A stretch of 64,000 bases of DNA, taken from assembly GCA_035294245.1 (NCBI GenBank), contig DATGLG010000042.1, forward strand, positions 70,970 through 134,969, written 5' to 3'. Under the pieces are notes generated by a model that worked only from the letters and a program-made list of their open reading frames with translations, ran no database searches and was not told where the DNA came from. This DNA is from DATGLG01 sp035294245. GTDB taxonomy: Bacteria > Pseudomonadota > Alphaproteobacteria > JACZXZ01. Both the position numbers and the translations under genes were made by a program. Positions 35,667 through 43,556 of this stretch are shown piece by piece. Numbering within the stretch: position 1 is the stretch's first letter; each line of letters starts with the position of its first letter.

Positions 35667-36815
35667 CTACACTCCCCCGGCCCCTGCCGCGCCGGCGCCA
35701 ATCCTGGTCCAGAATGCCGGCCGCCGCCGCGGCGGCCGCAGCAGATAAATCAAGGCGATGAGGAGCGGGCCAAAGCAATTCAGGTAGAGGAGCGGCAGCA
35801 GAGGGAGGTTCTTGCCGACGAGATTCTGTATGCCGATGGCGGAAGACTGCAAAAACACCACGCAGACAACCGCGGTGAGGATGCGAATCGTCTGCCCCTG
35901 GCGGTTGAATTCGCCCGAAAGCAAGGCTGCCAGCCCAATGAGGGAGAAGGCGATGGCGTAGAATGGGCTGATGAGCCGCTGATGGGCTTCCGTAATGAGC
36001 TGTCCGTAATTCGCGCGATCATTGGGGTCGCTCATGTCAGGGTGGAGGAGCTCGCCCAGGAAGCGTTCCTGCGGGCGCCGCCATCGCGACTCCATCCCTT
36101 GCGAAATCCAGCTCAGATCCACGCTGTACTTGTCGAAATACAGGAGCGATAGCCGCCCATCCTTGCGTTCCACTTGCTGGCGGTTCCCGTTGACGAGGAC
36201 AACCCGAGGGCCTTCACTCGTCTGGACGATGGCGCCCCGCTCGGCAATGTAAGTGACCGGCTTGTTCGGCTGACGCGTGTCGTGGACGAGAATGCCAAGG
36301 AGCTCGCCATTGCTCGCCCGCTCGCGGACATAGACGGTCAGGCCGTCGCTCAGGGTATTGAACTTTCCTTCCTGAAGGAGGATCGCGGAAAAATCGTTTT
36401 TGATCGCGAACTCCATATCCTTGAAGCTGCGATAGGCCGCGGGCATGAAATAGAGATTGAGCGCGAATCCTGCGATCATCACGACGACCGCCATGACGAG
36501 CGCGGGGACGCTCAGGGAAAGCTGGCTGACGCCAACGGCGCGCAGCACGACGAGCTCGCGATCCATCCATAGCTTGTTGTAGGTGAAGAGGATCGATGAG
36601 AAGAGGGCAATGGGCAGGACGATGGAGAGAAAACTCGGCAGCAGCAGCATCGTGAGATAGAGAAACGTGCCGAGCGAGATGCCATGATTGACGATCAGCT
36701 CGATATACCGCAGGGACTGGGTGAGCCAGATCGCGCAGGTCAGGCAGAACGTCACGAATGCCATCGCAACGCCGAGCTGCTTCAGGATATAGCGACTATG
36801 TCCCTTCATGATCAT
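35667..36815 (-). CDS. lptF: LPS export permease LptF
   Basis: A 382-residue YjgP/YjgQ family permease paralogous to LptG. It has an N-terminal SRYILKQLGVAMAFVTFCLT helix, WMDRELVVLRAVGVSQLSL as coupling motif, a periplasmic domain with EGKFNTLSDGLTVYVRERA and C-terminal helices. It forms the membrane heterodimer of the LPS exporter with LptG. It is the first gene of the outer-membrane biogenesis operon; a promoter candidate lies at 36964-36991. Confidence 0.92.
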   Translation of the reverse strand: MIMKGHSRYILKQLGVAMAFVTFCLTCAIWLTQSLRYIELIVNHGISLGTFLYLTMLLLPSFLSIVLPIALFSSILFTYNKLWMDRELVVLRAVGVSQLSLSVPALVMAVVVMIAGFALNLYFMPAAYRSFKDMEFAIKNDFSAILLQEGKFNTLSDGLTVYVRERASNGELLGILVHDTRQPNKPVTYIAERGAIVQTSEGPRVVLVNGNRQQVERKDGRLSLLYFDKYSVDLSWISQGMESRWRRPQERFLGELLHPDMSDPNDRANYGQLITEAHQRLISPFYAIAFSLIGLAALLSGEFNRQGQTIRILTAVVCVVFLQSSAIGIQNLVGKNLPLLPLLYLNCFGPLLIALIYLLRPPRRRPAFWTRIGAGAAGAGGV

Positions 36816-36963
36816 GACGGGCTTTATATCCTGTCAGCCGCGGAGTGAATAGAGCGAATCGATGAGAAACCAAAGGGTTAGCCGGGAACGTGCGGTCGAG
36901 CGCCCGGTTCGCCCCCGCCTTGCGCCTGGACCTTGGCCCGCGACAAGTAAAATCGAGGGCAAA

Positions 36964-36991
36964 ATTCTATTCTCAAATAATGTATGGTTAA
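36964..36991 (-). promoter_or_regulatory. Possible promoter of the lptF operon
   Basis: On the minus strand TTAACC (36991-36986) and TAGAAT (36969-36964) are 16 bases apart, inside the most AT-rich part of the 234-base gap between lptF and the PAP2 gene. The -10 matches consensus in five of six positions. No gene is seen elsewhere in this gap (36816-37049). Confidence 0.4.
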
Positions 36992-37049
36992 TATTTCCTA
37001 ATTCTGGATTCGCCAGCTGAATTCAGCGTGCAGCCGTTCATATAACGCG

Positions 37050-37748
37050 TCAATCGACAAAATGACGCACAGTTATGTCGCCGTTGGCATCCCGTGTGAA
37101 TAGCCAGGCCTTTTGCGCAAAGACAGAGCGCAGCCAGAACGTCGTAGCGACGGCCAATGCGCTCCCCGCGATGACGTCGCCAAGGTAATGCTGCCCGACG
37201 ACAACCCGCGTGAGCGAGACCAGCACGGCGAAGACGAGAAACGGCCGCAGCCAGCGGGGATGCACGAAGCCGACGGCCACAGCGAGCGCGGTGACTGTGT
37301 TGGCATGCCCCGATGGGAAGGAGTGGAGCTTGTACTTGAAGGTGAAAGGCTGCCAGCCGGCATAGCCGTCTCGGAGCAAAAGCACGGGACGCGCCCGCCC
37401 GAATATGATCTTGAGCACATCCACGAGAAGGCCGGACAGCGCGATCGCGGCAAACAAGAAGATGGTCGCCCAAAGCCATTGCTGCAGCCTGGCGGCCTGA
37501 CGGGGGTCGCGCGTTTGCCGACTGCGGAGAAAGAGGATGGGAACGGCGAGACCGAGCGGGACGAGATACCAGGCGGAATTTCCCAGATGTGTGAAGAGCT
37601 CTCCTGCGCTGAGGATAGCGGGGTTGAGGCCGTGAGCCCAGATCGCGATCGGCTCGTCGAAATAGAGGATCGCAACCAGAATCGCGGCCGTGACCACGAG
37701 CCCGGACACGCCCCAATGTAAGGCGGCCGCCGCCCTCCGTCCGCTCAT
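37050..37748 (-). CDS. PAP2 family phosphatase
   Basis: A 232-residue membrane protein with about six helices and all three PAP2 motifs: KIIFGRARP, FPSGHAN and TRVVVGQHYLGD. Relatives dephosphorylate undecaprenyl pyrophosphate, phosphatidylglycerol phosphate or lipid A (LpxE/LpxF). The start overlaps the stop of the ArnT-like gene (ATGA), and with a second PAP2 and a PagL-like gene nearby a lipid A phosphatase is the most likely role. Substrate is inference. Confidence 0.85.
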   Translation of the reverse strand: MSGRRAAAALHWGVSGLVVTAAILVAILYFDEPIAIWAHGLNPAILSAGELFTHLGNSAWYLVPLGLAVPILFLRSRQTRDPRQAARLQQWLWATIFLFAAIALSGLLVDVLKIIFGRARPVLLLRDGYAGWQPFTFKYKLHSFPSGHANTVTALAVAVGFVHPRWLRPFLVFAVLVSLTRVVVGQHYLGDVIAGSALAVATTFWLRSVFAQKAWLFTRDANGDITVRHFVD

Positions 37749-39385
37749 GATCCGGCCTTGAGCCGGAAAAGCGTCAAGTCGACGCGCTTCCCGCGCGCGG
37801 CATTGATGCCTCCGATTTCGGCCAGCGCTTGGGGGGTGCGCCCGGCGCGGGTGAGTTGGTCCGTGAATGCCGGGAGCGACGGCTTGTCCACCAAGGCGAG
37901 CGCGCAGGGATCATGCAGCAGCGCGTCTGCGGCATCTTTGGGCTCGCCGAACCGCGTATCGGGGCCGAGAAGGAATACGAGGCTCGGCTCGCTATAGCCG
38001 GTCGAGGTGACGATGCTGTGCGGGCATAATTTTTGGGATTCGACGGCATGGGCGACCCGGCTGCTGAGCCAGATGGAGCCGAGCTGCGGCATCACTCGCG
38101 CATAGGCATCGCCATAGAATACGAGGCATCCTGCCAGCAGGACGCCGAGTGCGAGCCCCTGCCGCGCCGAGCGATAAATGAAAAGGGCGATACCGAATAG
38201 TGCGAACGCCATGGCACCCAGCATCGTCGCCAGGAGGTCAAAGCGATGATCGAGCAATCTCGGCAGGAGCGGCAGGCCAAAGCAAAGCACGCCGGTGAAC
38301 ACGAGCCATGCGGCCGCCACCAAGCGCCGGAAAAGAGGCGTATCTTCCGAAGCGCGGCGCAACGGGGTCTCGACGACCGCCTGCGCCGTCATTAATGCGA
38401 TCGCCGGAAAGAGGGGAAGCGTGTAATGGGGCAGCTTCGTGGGGACGAGCTCGAAGACGATCCACGAGGGTACCAGCCAGCAAAGGCAAAATCGCAAGGA
38501 CGGCCGGGCCCGGTTCCGCCAAATCCACGGCAAGGACAAGCCGGCAAGAAAGGAGCACGGCCAAAACGTGGCCCAGAAGGTGACGAGGAAAAATCCCGGC
38601 GGAGCGCCGTGGGCCTCCTGGGCACCGGCCATCTTGGCTAGCAGGTCATGGCCCACCGCTTCGGAGAGGAAGGCGCCGTGGGTGCGCAACATGATCGCGA
38701 CTCCCCAGGGCGCTACGATCAGAAGGGCTATCATCAGGTATGGCCAGGCCTTCAATTCGCGGAGCCACCGCGTCTGACGGTCCCAGAGGGAGACTGCGCC
38801 CGCCGTCAGCCCGGTCACCATCAGAATAATGGGACCTTTCACAAGAACACCGAGGCCGAGCGCGGCCCAGAAGAGGAGCGCGTCCCGGCGAGATGCCGTG
38901 GGCTCGCCACCGCGTGCCAGGTAAATCCGGGCGAGGGCGAGCTGGGCGGCGCAAACGGTGGCCAGGAGCACCGCATCCGTCTTCGCGAGGCGGGCTTCCA
39001 CGCCGAGGAGCAGGCTGGCCGCCATCATCGCGCCGGCGATCCAGGCCGCGCCACGGCCATGGAGCCGCGCGCCGATTGCCGCAGTCAGCAGCACGGCGAT
39101 CACAGCACCTATCGTCGAGGGCAGGCGATACGGCCATATGCGATTGTCCTTGGGCGTGGTCAATAGGGCCGCGGAGGCCGATTGCAGCCAATAGATGCCG
39201 ATCGGCTTCTTAAGGCGGGCTTCGTCCTGGAAGCGGATATCGACGAAGTCGCCGGTGGCGAGCATCTGTCGCGACGCCTCTGCAAAGCGCGGCTCGTCTC
39301 GGTCGAGCGGCGGGATACGCGTGAGGCCGGGGAGAAAGAGCGCCAAGGAGAGGAGCGCGAGGATGAGGTACTCCCGTAGCGGCAT
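37745..39385 (-). CDS. Glycosyltransferase family 39 protein (ArnT-like)
   Basis: A 546-residue inner-membrane GT-C glycosyltransferase. The first loop RIPPLDRDEPRFAEASRQML has the catalytic Asp-Glu region, and KKPIGIYWLQSA is the ArnT-like second motif. About twelve hydrophobic helices and a C-terminal periplasmic domain follow. ArnT moves 4-amino-4-deoxy-L-arabinose from undecaprenyl phosphate to lipid A; relatives add mannose or galacturonic acid. No arn sugar-synthesis genes are in the window, so the donor is uncertain. It is flanked by two PAP2 genes. Confidence 0.85.
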   Translation of the reverse strand: MPLREYLILALLSLALFLPGLTRIPPLDRDEPRFAEASRQMLATGDFVDIRFQDEARLKKPIGIYWLQSASAALLTTPKDNRIWPYRLPSTIGAVIAVLLTAAIGARLHGRGAAWIAGAMMAASLLLGVEARLAKTDAVLLATVCAAQLALARIYLARGGEPTASRRDALLFWAALGLGVLVKGPIILMVTGLTAGAVSLWDRQTRWLRELKAWPYLMIALLIVAPWGVAIMLRTHGAFLSEAVGHDLLAKMAGAQEAHGAPPGFFLVTFWATFWPCSFLAGLSLPWIWRNRARPSLRFCLCWLVPSWIVFELVPTKLPHYTLPLFPAIALMTAQAVVETPLRRASEDTPLFRRLVAAAWLVFTGVLCFGLPLLPRLLDHRFDLLATMLGAMAFALFGIALFIYRSARQGLALGVLLAGCLVFYGDAYARVMPQLGSIWLSSRVAHAVESQKLCPHSIVTSTGYSEPSLVFLLGPDTRFGEPKDAADALLHDPCALALVDKPSLPAFTDQLTRAGRTPQALAEIGGINAARGKRVDLTLFRLKAGS

Positions 39386-39388
39386 GGC

Positions 39389-40111
39389 CTAGGGTCCTCT
39401 CCTATCGCGAGCCGACAGATGCAATCGATCGAGCACCCAGCGCTGCATAAACAGACGATGAAGGAGCCAGGCAAACGCGAACATGAAGACCCCGGCGAAG
39501 AATACGTCGGAAAGGAAATGGCCGCCTTGGGCGATGCGGAGCAGCCCGAAGGCGCTGCCTAAACCGAGTCCGACGGCGAAGCCGAGCCGCCGTCGGCGCC
39601 GGGTTACGGCAACAAAGCCGAACGCCATGAAAGCAAAGCCCAGCGAGGCCTCTCCGGAAACGAACGAGCAATTATGGGCGCATTGATCGGCCGGATGCAG
39701 CGGCAGCGTGTATTCCTTGTCCCCGCCGAACTCGACCACCTGCGACGGGCGGGCGCGTCCCCAATACTCCTTGAGAACCCCGTTTACCAGCAACCCCGGC
39801 CCGAGCAGGAAAACGGCCATCAGGTAGACGACCGCCGCTCGCGATAGGCCAAAGAGCGGCCGCTGCAGAAGCACCCGCCAGCAGACGGCGAAAATGAGAA
39901 AGCAGCCGATCCCATAGGCGGTGATTCGCGTGCTCAGGCGAAGCGCCGCAACCGTGTGATTTTGCCAGGCGGGGAAGCCCTGCCCCTGCTCATAAAAAAC
40001 GCCCGCGACATCCTTGTCGACTACGCCCGAGATCGAGAGGAGGACGCCCAGCGCGACAAGGAGCAGCAGGACGACAACAGAGGATAAGGGCGGCGTTCTC
40101 GGTAGGCGCAA
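39389..40111 (-). CDS. PAP2 family phosphatase with variant motif 2
   Basis: A membrane protein of about 240 residues with six helices. Motif 1 is KEYWGRARP and motif 3 is RIAQGGHFLSD. Motif 2 reads NCSFVSGEAS, with Glu where most members have the His of PSGH, so catalysis may differ. The frame is open upstream through the divergent gene. TTG 40111, just before the first hydrophobic stretch, is the best guess for a start, but no good ribosome binding site is visible. It is probably a lipid A or lipid-carrier phosphatase acting with the adjacent transferase. Confidence 0.75.
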   Translation of the reverse strand: MRLPRTPPLSSVVVLLLLVALGVLLSISGVVDKDVAGVFYEQGQGFPAWQNHTVAALRLSTRITAYGIGCFLIFAVCWRVLLQRPLFGLSRAAVVYLMAVFLLGPGLLVNGVLKEYWGRARPSQVVEFGGDKEYTLPLHPADQCAHNCSFVSGEASLGFAFMAFGFVAVTRRRRRLGFAVGLGLGSAFGLLRIAQGGHFLSDVFFAGVFMFAFAWLLHRLFMQRWVLDRLHLSARDRRGP

Positions 40112-40273
40112 GGTGCCGGGACCCGTCGTGGGGGCGATATTTCGCCCGGGTTCATAGCAAGCCCCCTGCGGGGGCTCAAGCGCGATAGCGGAGGAAAGCG
40201 CAAAGAGATTGCCCGAGCCTCGGTCTTGGCTAAGATATGCGCCGCCTACAAGAATAAGGGGGAGCGCCGCCGC

Positions 40274-40879
40274 ATGCTTCGTTACCTGATTGCTCTGGGC
40301 TGCGCCGCCCTGGTCACCTTGGCAGGCGCCGCCCGTGACGCTGCGCGTGCCGATGATGTCGTCAATGCCATTGCAATCGGAAGCGGCGTGCTGCTTCTCG
40401 AGTCCCTCTTCGTGGATACGCCGACGAAGGATGAGCCCGATTTCGTCTCCATCGAGGGCGGGCGGTTCGATCCGATCCGGAACGAAAAGACCTCGAACGA
40501 GTTCGGGGCCGAGTATCGCTCCGGAATATTCCTCTGGAAGCTGAAGCCGTTCGTCGGCGTCGGCGGCACCACGAATGGAAGCGGCTGGGGCTATGGCGGC
40601 ATCCGCCTCGACACCTATTGGGGGCGGCGCATCATCATCACGCCGAGCTTCGCGATCGTCGGATATGCGCGCGGAAGCGGCAAGGCGCTCGGCAGCCCGC
40701 TCCTCGGCCGTTCCGGATTCGATTTCCAGTATCGGTTCGACAACGACATGCGGATCGGTATCGGATTCCATCACATGTCCAACGGGAAGGTCTTCGGCCA
40801 GAAGAATAACCCTGGTACGGAGCTCGTCGGCCTCACCTTCTCCGTCCCGGTGCAGAAGCTCGTGGATATCATCCCTTGA
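40274..40879 (+). CDS. pagL: Lipid A 3-O-deacylase, PagL-like (acyloxyacyl hydrolase)
   Basis: A 201-residue outer membrane protein with a signal peptide (MLRYLIALGCAALVTLAGAA) and an eight-strand barrel pattern. The PagL active-site motif HHMSNGK (His-x-Ser-Asn) lies near residue 167, and EFGAEYRSG is near residue 74. PagL removes the 3-O acyl chain of lipid A in the outer leaflet. ATG 40274 follows a GGGGGAG site. It is divergent from the PAP2/ArnT-like genes, with a strong hairpin directly after the stop. Confidence 0.85.
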   Translation: MLRYLIALGCAALVTLAGAARDAARADDVVNAIAIGSGVLLLESLFVDTPTKDEPDFVSIEGGRFDPIRNEKTSNEFGAEYRSGIFLWKLKPFVGVGGTTNGSGWGYGGIRLDTYWGRRIIITPSFAIVGYARGSGKALGSPLLGRSGFDFQYRFDNDMRIGIGFHHMSNGKVFGQKNNPGTELVGLTFSVPVQKLVDIIP

Positions 40880-40914
40880 GCCTGCCGCTCCTCCGCAAGG
40901 CGGGAGCAGGCTTT
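40879..40914 (+). terminator. Hairpin terminator after pagL
   Basis: AGCCTGC (40879-40885) pairs with GCAGGCT (40906-40912), with an inner CTC/GAG continuation. It starts at the last base of the pagL stop and is followed by TTTCCTTTG, a weak U-tract. Confidence 0.55.
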
Positions 40915-41002
40915 CCTTTGTCGGGGTTTGAGGTAGAGTGATGGGCGCTTAGCGTCCCATTGTCGATGAATTCCGCAAAGACGAACCGCGCAAGAGGCTT
41001 TC

Positions 41003-42502
41003 ATGGAGATTTCGTTCGGCGAGTTGGTGCTTCCCAAGAAGGGCGCCGTGGTTGTCGGTGTGCTCGCGGAAGGCAAACTCACCTCGAGTGCAGCGGGCTT
41101 GGACAAGGCGACCGGAGGTGCGCTTTCCCGCGCCATTGCCAACGGCCGCTTCAAAGGCAAGAAGGATCAGATCGCCGAGTTGGTGGCGCCCGGCGGCGTC
41201 AATTTGTCGCGCATCGTCATGGCTGGTTTTGGCAAGCCGGAGGAGCTCGATCTTGCCGCCATTCAAGGAATAGGCGGGCGCGTGCAGGCACAGCTCGCGG
41301 GCTCCGGCGAGAGAGAGGCATTCGTATTGCTGGATGTGCCGCGAGGCGTCAAGCTCGACGCGGCGAGCCTGGCGGCAAATCTCGCGTTCGGCGCGCGGCT
41401 GCGTTCTTATCGTTTCGACAAATACCTCACGAAGGAAAAGCCTGACGAGAAGCCAAGCCTCAGGAAACTCCATATTCTCTGCAATGGTGCTGGGAAGGCG
41501 CGTGCGGCCTATGCGCCCCTCGACAAGATCGCCGACGGCGTCTTCTTCACCCGCGACCTGGTTTCGGAGCCCGCCAACATTATCTATCCCGAGACCCTCG
41601 CCGCTCAGGCGAAGACGCTTGCCCGCCTTGGCGTCACGGTCGAAGTGCTCGATGAAAAGCGGATGGCGAAGCTCGGGATGGGTGCGCTGCTCGGGGTAGG
41701 TCAGGGGAGCGCCAAGCCGCCGAGGCTCGTCGTCATGCAATGGAAGGGCAATCCTCGCGCGAAGGACAAACGGCCCCTGGCCTTCATCGGCAAGGGCGTC
41801 ACCTTCGATACGGGCGGCATTTCGCTCAAGCCTGCCGCCAATATGGAAGACATGAAATGGGACATGGGCGGCGCCGGCGTGGTCATGGGGCTGATGAAGG
41901 CGCTCGCCGGCCGCAAGGCGAAGGCCAATGTCGTGGGCGTTGCCGGGCTTGTCGAGAACATGCCGTCGGGAACGGCGCAGCGGCCCGGTGATATCGTCAA
42001 ATCCATGTCAGGTCAAACGATCGAGGTCATCAATACCGATGCCGAGGGACGCCTCGTCCTCGCCGACGCCTTGTGGTACACGCAAAGCCGCTTCAAGCCT
42101 CGCTTCATGGTCAACCTTGCGACCCTCACGGGCGCGATCATCATCGCGCTTGGCCATGAATATGCGGGCCTGTTTTCGAACAATGACGAATTGGCCGAGC
42201 GCCTGATTGCGGCCGGGAAATTCGTCGGCGAGCCCGTGTGGCGCCTGCCCCTCGGCGACGAGTACGACAAGCAGATCAAGTCGGATGCCGCAGATATGAA
42301 GAATGTCGGCAACCGCGCAGCCGGCAGCATCACGGCGGCGCAGTTCCTCCAGCGCTTCGTGAATGGCGTCCCCTGGGCGCATCTCGACATCGCCGGCGTG
42401 ACCTGGGCCAGCAAGGACAAGCCCATTGTTCCGAAAGGGGGCACGGCGTTCGGCGTGCGGCTTCTGGAGCGTCTGGTCGCCGAGCACTACGAAGGCAAAT
42501 AA
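41003..42502 (+). CDS. pepA: Leucyl aminopeptidase
   Basis: A 499-residue M17 metallopeptidase. The N-terminal macro-like domain is followed by the catalytic domain with GKGVTFDTGGISLKP and NTDAEGRLVLADAL, which hold the two-metal ligands Lys, Asp and Glu. It releases N-terminal residues from peptides in the cytoplasm; E. coli PepA also binds DNA at Xer sites. holC follows after 44 bases, the usual proteobacterial pairing. Confidence 0.95.
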   Translation: MEISFGELVLPKKGAVVVGVLAEGKLTSSAAGLDKATGGALSRAIANGRFKGKKDQIAELVAPGGVNLSRIVMAGFGKPEELDLAAIQGIGGRVQAQLAGSGEREAFVLLDVPRGVKLDAASLAANLAFGARLRSYRFDKYLTKEKPDEKPSLRKLHILCNGAGKARAAYAPLDKIADGVFFTRDLVSEPANIIYPETLAAQAKTLARLGVTVEVLDEKRMAKLGMGALLGVGQGSAKPPRLVVMQWKGNPRAKDKRPLAFIGKGVTFDTGGISLKPAANMEDMKWDMGGAGVVMGLMKALAGRKAKANVVGVAGLVENMPSGTAQRPGDIVKSMSGQTIEVINTDAEGRLVLADALWYTQSRFKPRFMVNLATLTGAIIIALGHEYAGLFSNNDELAERLIAAGKFVGEPVWRLPLGDEYDKQIKSDAADMKNVGNRAAGSITAAQFLQRFVNGVPWAHLDIAGVTWASKDKPIVPKGGTAFGVRLLERLVAEHYEGK

Positions 42503-42546
42503 AGGCGGTCGATGCCCCATGGGGGAAGCCGCGCGGGTCGCCTGCG

Positions 42547-42996
42547 ATGACCGAGATCTGGTTCTACCATCTGCAGCGCCAAAGCCTGGAAGCCGTGCTC
42601 CCTGCACTTCTCGAGAAGGTGCTCGCAGCGGGGAAGCGCGCCGTCGTGATGCTTGGCTCCGAGGAGCGCAGCGAGGCCGTCAATAATCTGCTTTGGACCT
42701 ATAACGACCGCGGCTTTCTCCCCCACGGCAGCGCGCGCGACGGCTTTCCGAGCGAGCAGCCGATCTGGCTGACGACCAATGACGAGAATCCAAACAACAG
42801 CGAGATCCTGGTGCTGACGGAGGGGGCGCGGTCGGCGCATCTCGACCGCTACCAGCGTTGCCTCGAGCTTTTTGACGGTAACGACGCCGAAGCGGTGGCG
42901 AGCGCAAGGCTACGATGGAAAAGCTACAAGGAAGCCGGGCATGACGTGGCCTATTGGCAACAGGATGCGCGGGGTCGGTGGGAACGGAAAGGGTAG
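42547..42996 (+). CDS. holC: DNA polymerase III subunit chi
   Basis: A 149-residue protein with the chi pattern: EIWFYHLQRQSLEAVLPALL, the Lys/Arg-rich middle, LLWTYNDRGFLPHG, and WLTTNDENPNNSEILVL. Chi links the clamp loader to SSB on the lagging strand. The frame opens inside pepA, but ATG 42547 matches family starts. A perfect hairpin at 43027-43048 follows. Confidence 0.92.
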   Translation: MTEIWFYHLQRQSLEAVLPALLEKVLAAGKRAVVMLGSEERSEAVNNLLWTYNDRGFLPHGSARDGFPSEQPIWLTTNDENPNNSEILVLTEGARSAHLDRYQRCLELFDGNDAEAVASARLRWKSYKEAGHDVAYWQQDARGRWERKG

Positions 42997-43026
42997 GCGA
43001 GCGGCGACGACTGCAGCAAACGAGAG

Positions 43027-43048
43027 GGGCCGCCCCGTAGGGCGGCCC
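43027..43048. terminator. Nine-base-pair hairpin between convergent genes
   Basis: GGGCCGCCC (43027-43035) and GGGCGGCCC (43040-43048) are exact complements around CGTA, located between the convergent holC and the glycine-zipper gene. There is no U-tract on either side; a bidirectional terminator is plausible from position and stem strength. Confidence 0.5.
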
Positions 43049-43085
43049 ATGCACAAAGGCGAAAACGCGATCTCGCGAAGCTAGG

Positions 43086-43316
43086 CTATAGATTGCCCTT
43101 CTTGGTCTGGTCGTAGAGATAGCCCGCGCCGGCGCCCACCGCACCGCCGATGGCAGTGCCGCACCAGACGCAGCCGGTCAGCGCACCGCCAATGGCGCCG
43201 CCAACAGCGCCGATGGCGCCGCCGCTCAAGGTCCGTTGCTGCGTATCGTTCATATTCGAACATGCAGCAGTTCCCAATAGAGCCAGCGCCGCGATGGGCA
43301 TGAGCACGCGTTTCAT
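43086..43316 (-). CDS. Glycine-zipper lipoprotein
   Basis: A 76-residue protein with a lipoprotein signal peptide (MKRVLMPIAALALLGTAAC, lipobox GTAAC). A glycine-zipper hairpin with GxxxG repeats (GGAIGAVGGAIGGALTG ... AIGGAVGAGAGYLYD) and a short basic end follow. Such small proteins are outer membrane or periplasmic, often induced by envelope stress, with no defined reaction. Two extra Cys (CVWC) lie in the zipper turn. It is a single gene; the 240 bases upstream (43317-43556) hold no gene. Confidence 0.85.
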   Translation of the reverse strand: MKRVLMPIAALALLGTAACSNMNDTQQRTLSGGAIGAVGGAIGGALTGCVWCGTAIGGAVGAGAGYLYDQTKKGNL

Positions 43317-43556
43317 GATGGTGTCTCCATTCTCTCTTGTATCGGCTTCGGCGCGTCACCTTTGCCTATGCCGAGCGCATTTCCCAAAGCAACATCGCGC
43401 TTCCGCGGGGAAGGCGATATGACGTTCATCACAGCAGTCGATTCATCGCCAATGATCGTAAAGCCGGTTACCCAGCCCGCTAACCTCCCGGGAATCACAT
43501 AAGGAAAATGCCTGCAAGCCGCCAGAGGCAAAAAAGAGGCAAATTTAGGTACCCGG

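Noticed and set aside
36816..37049. Search for an RNA gene in the AT-rich lptF/PAP2 gap
   Set aside because: No stable stem-loop set or known RNA motif was seen; only a possible promoter is reported.
36988..37716. Long Arg-rich minus-strand frame covering the PAP2 gene
   Set aside because: It is a frame-shifted shadow of the PAP2 coding sequence, with Arg/Ala/Gly-rich composition and no domain.
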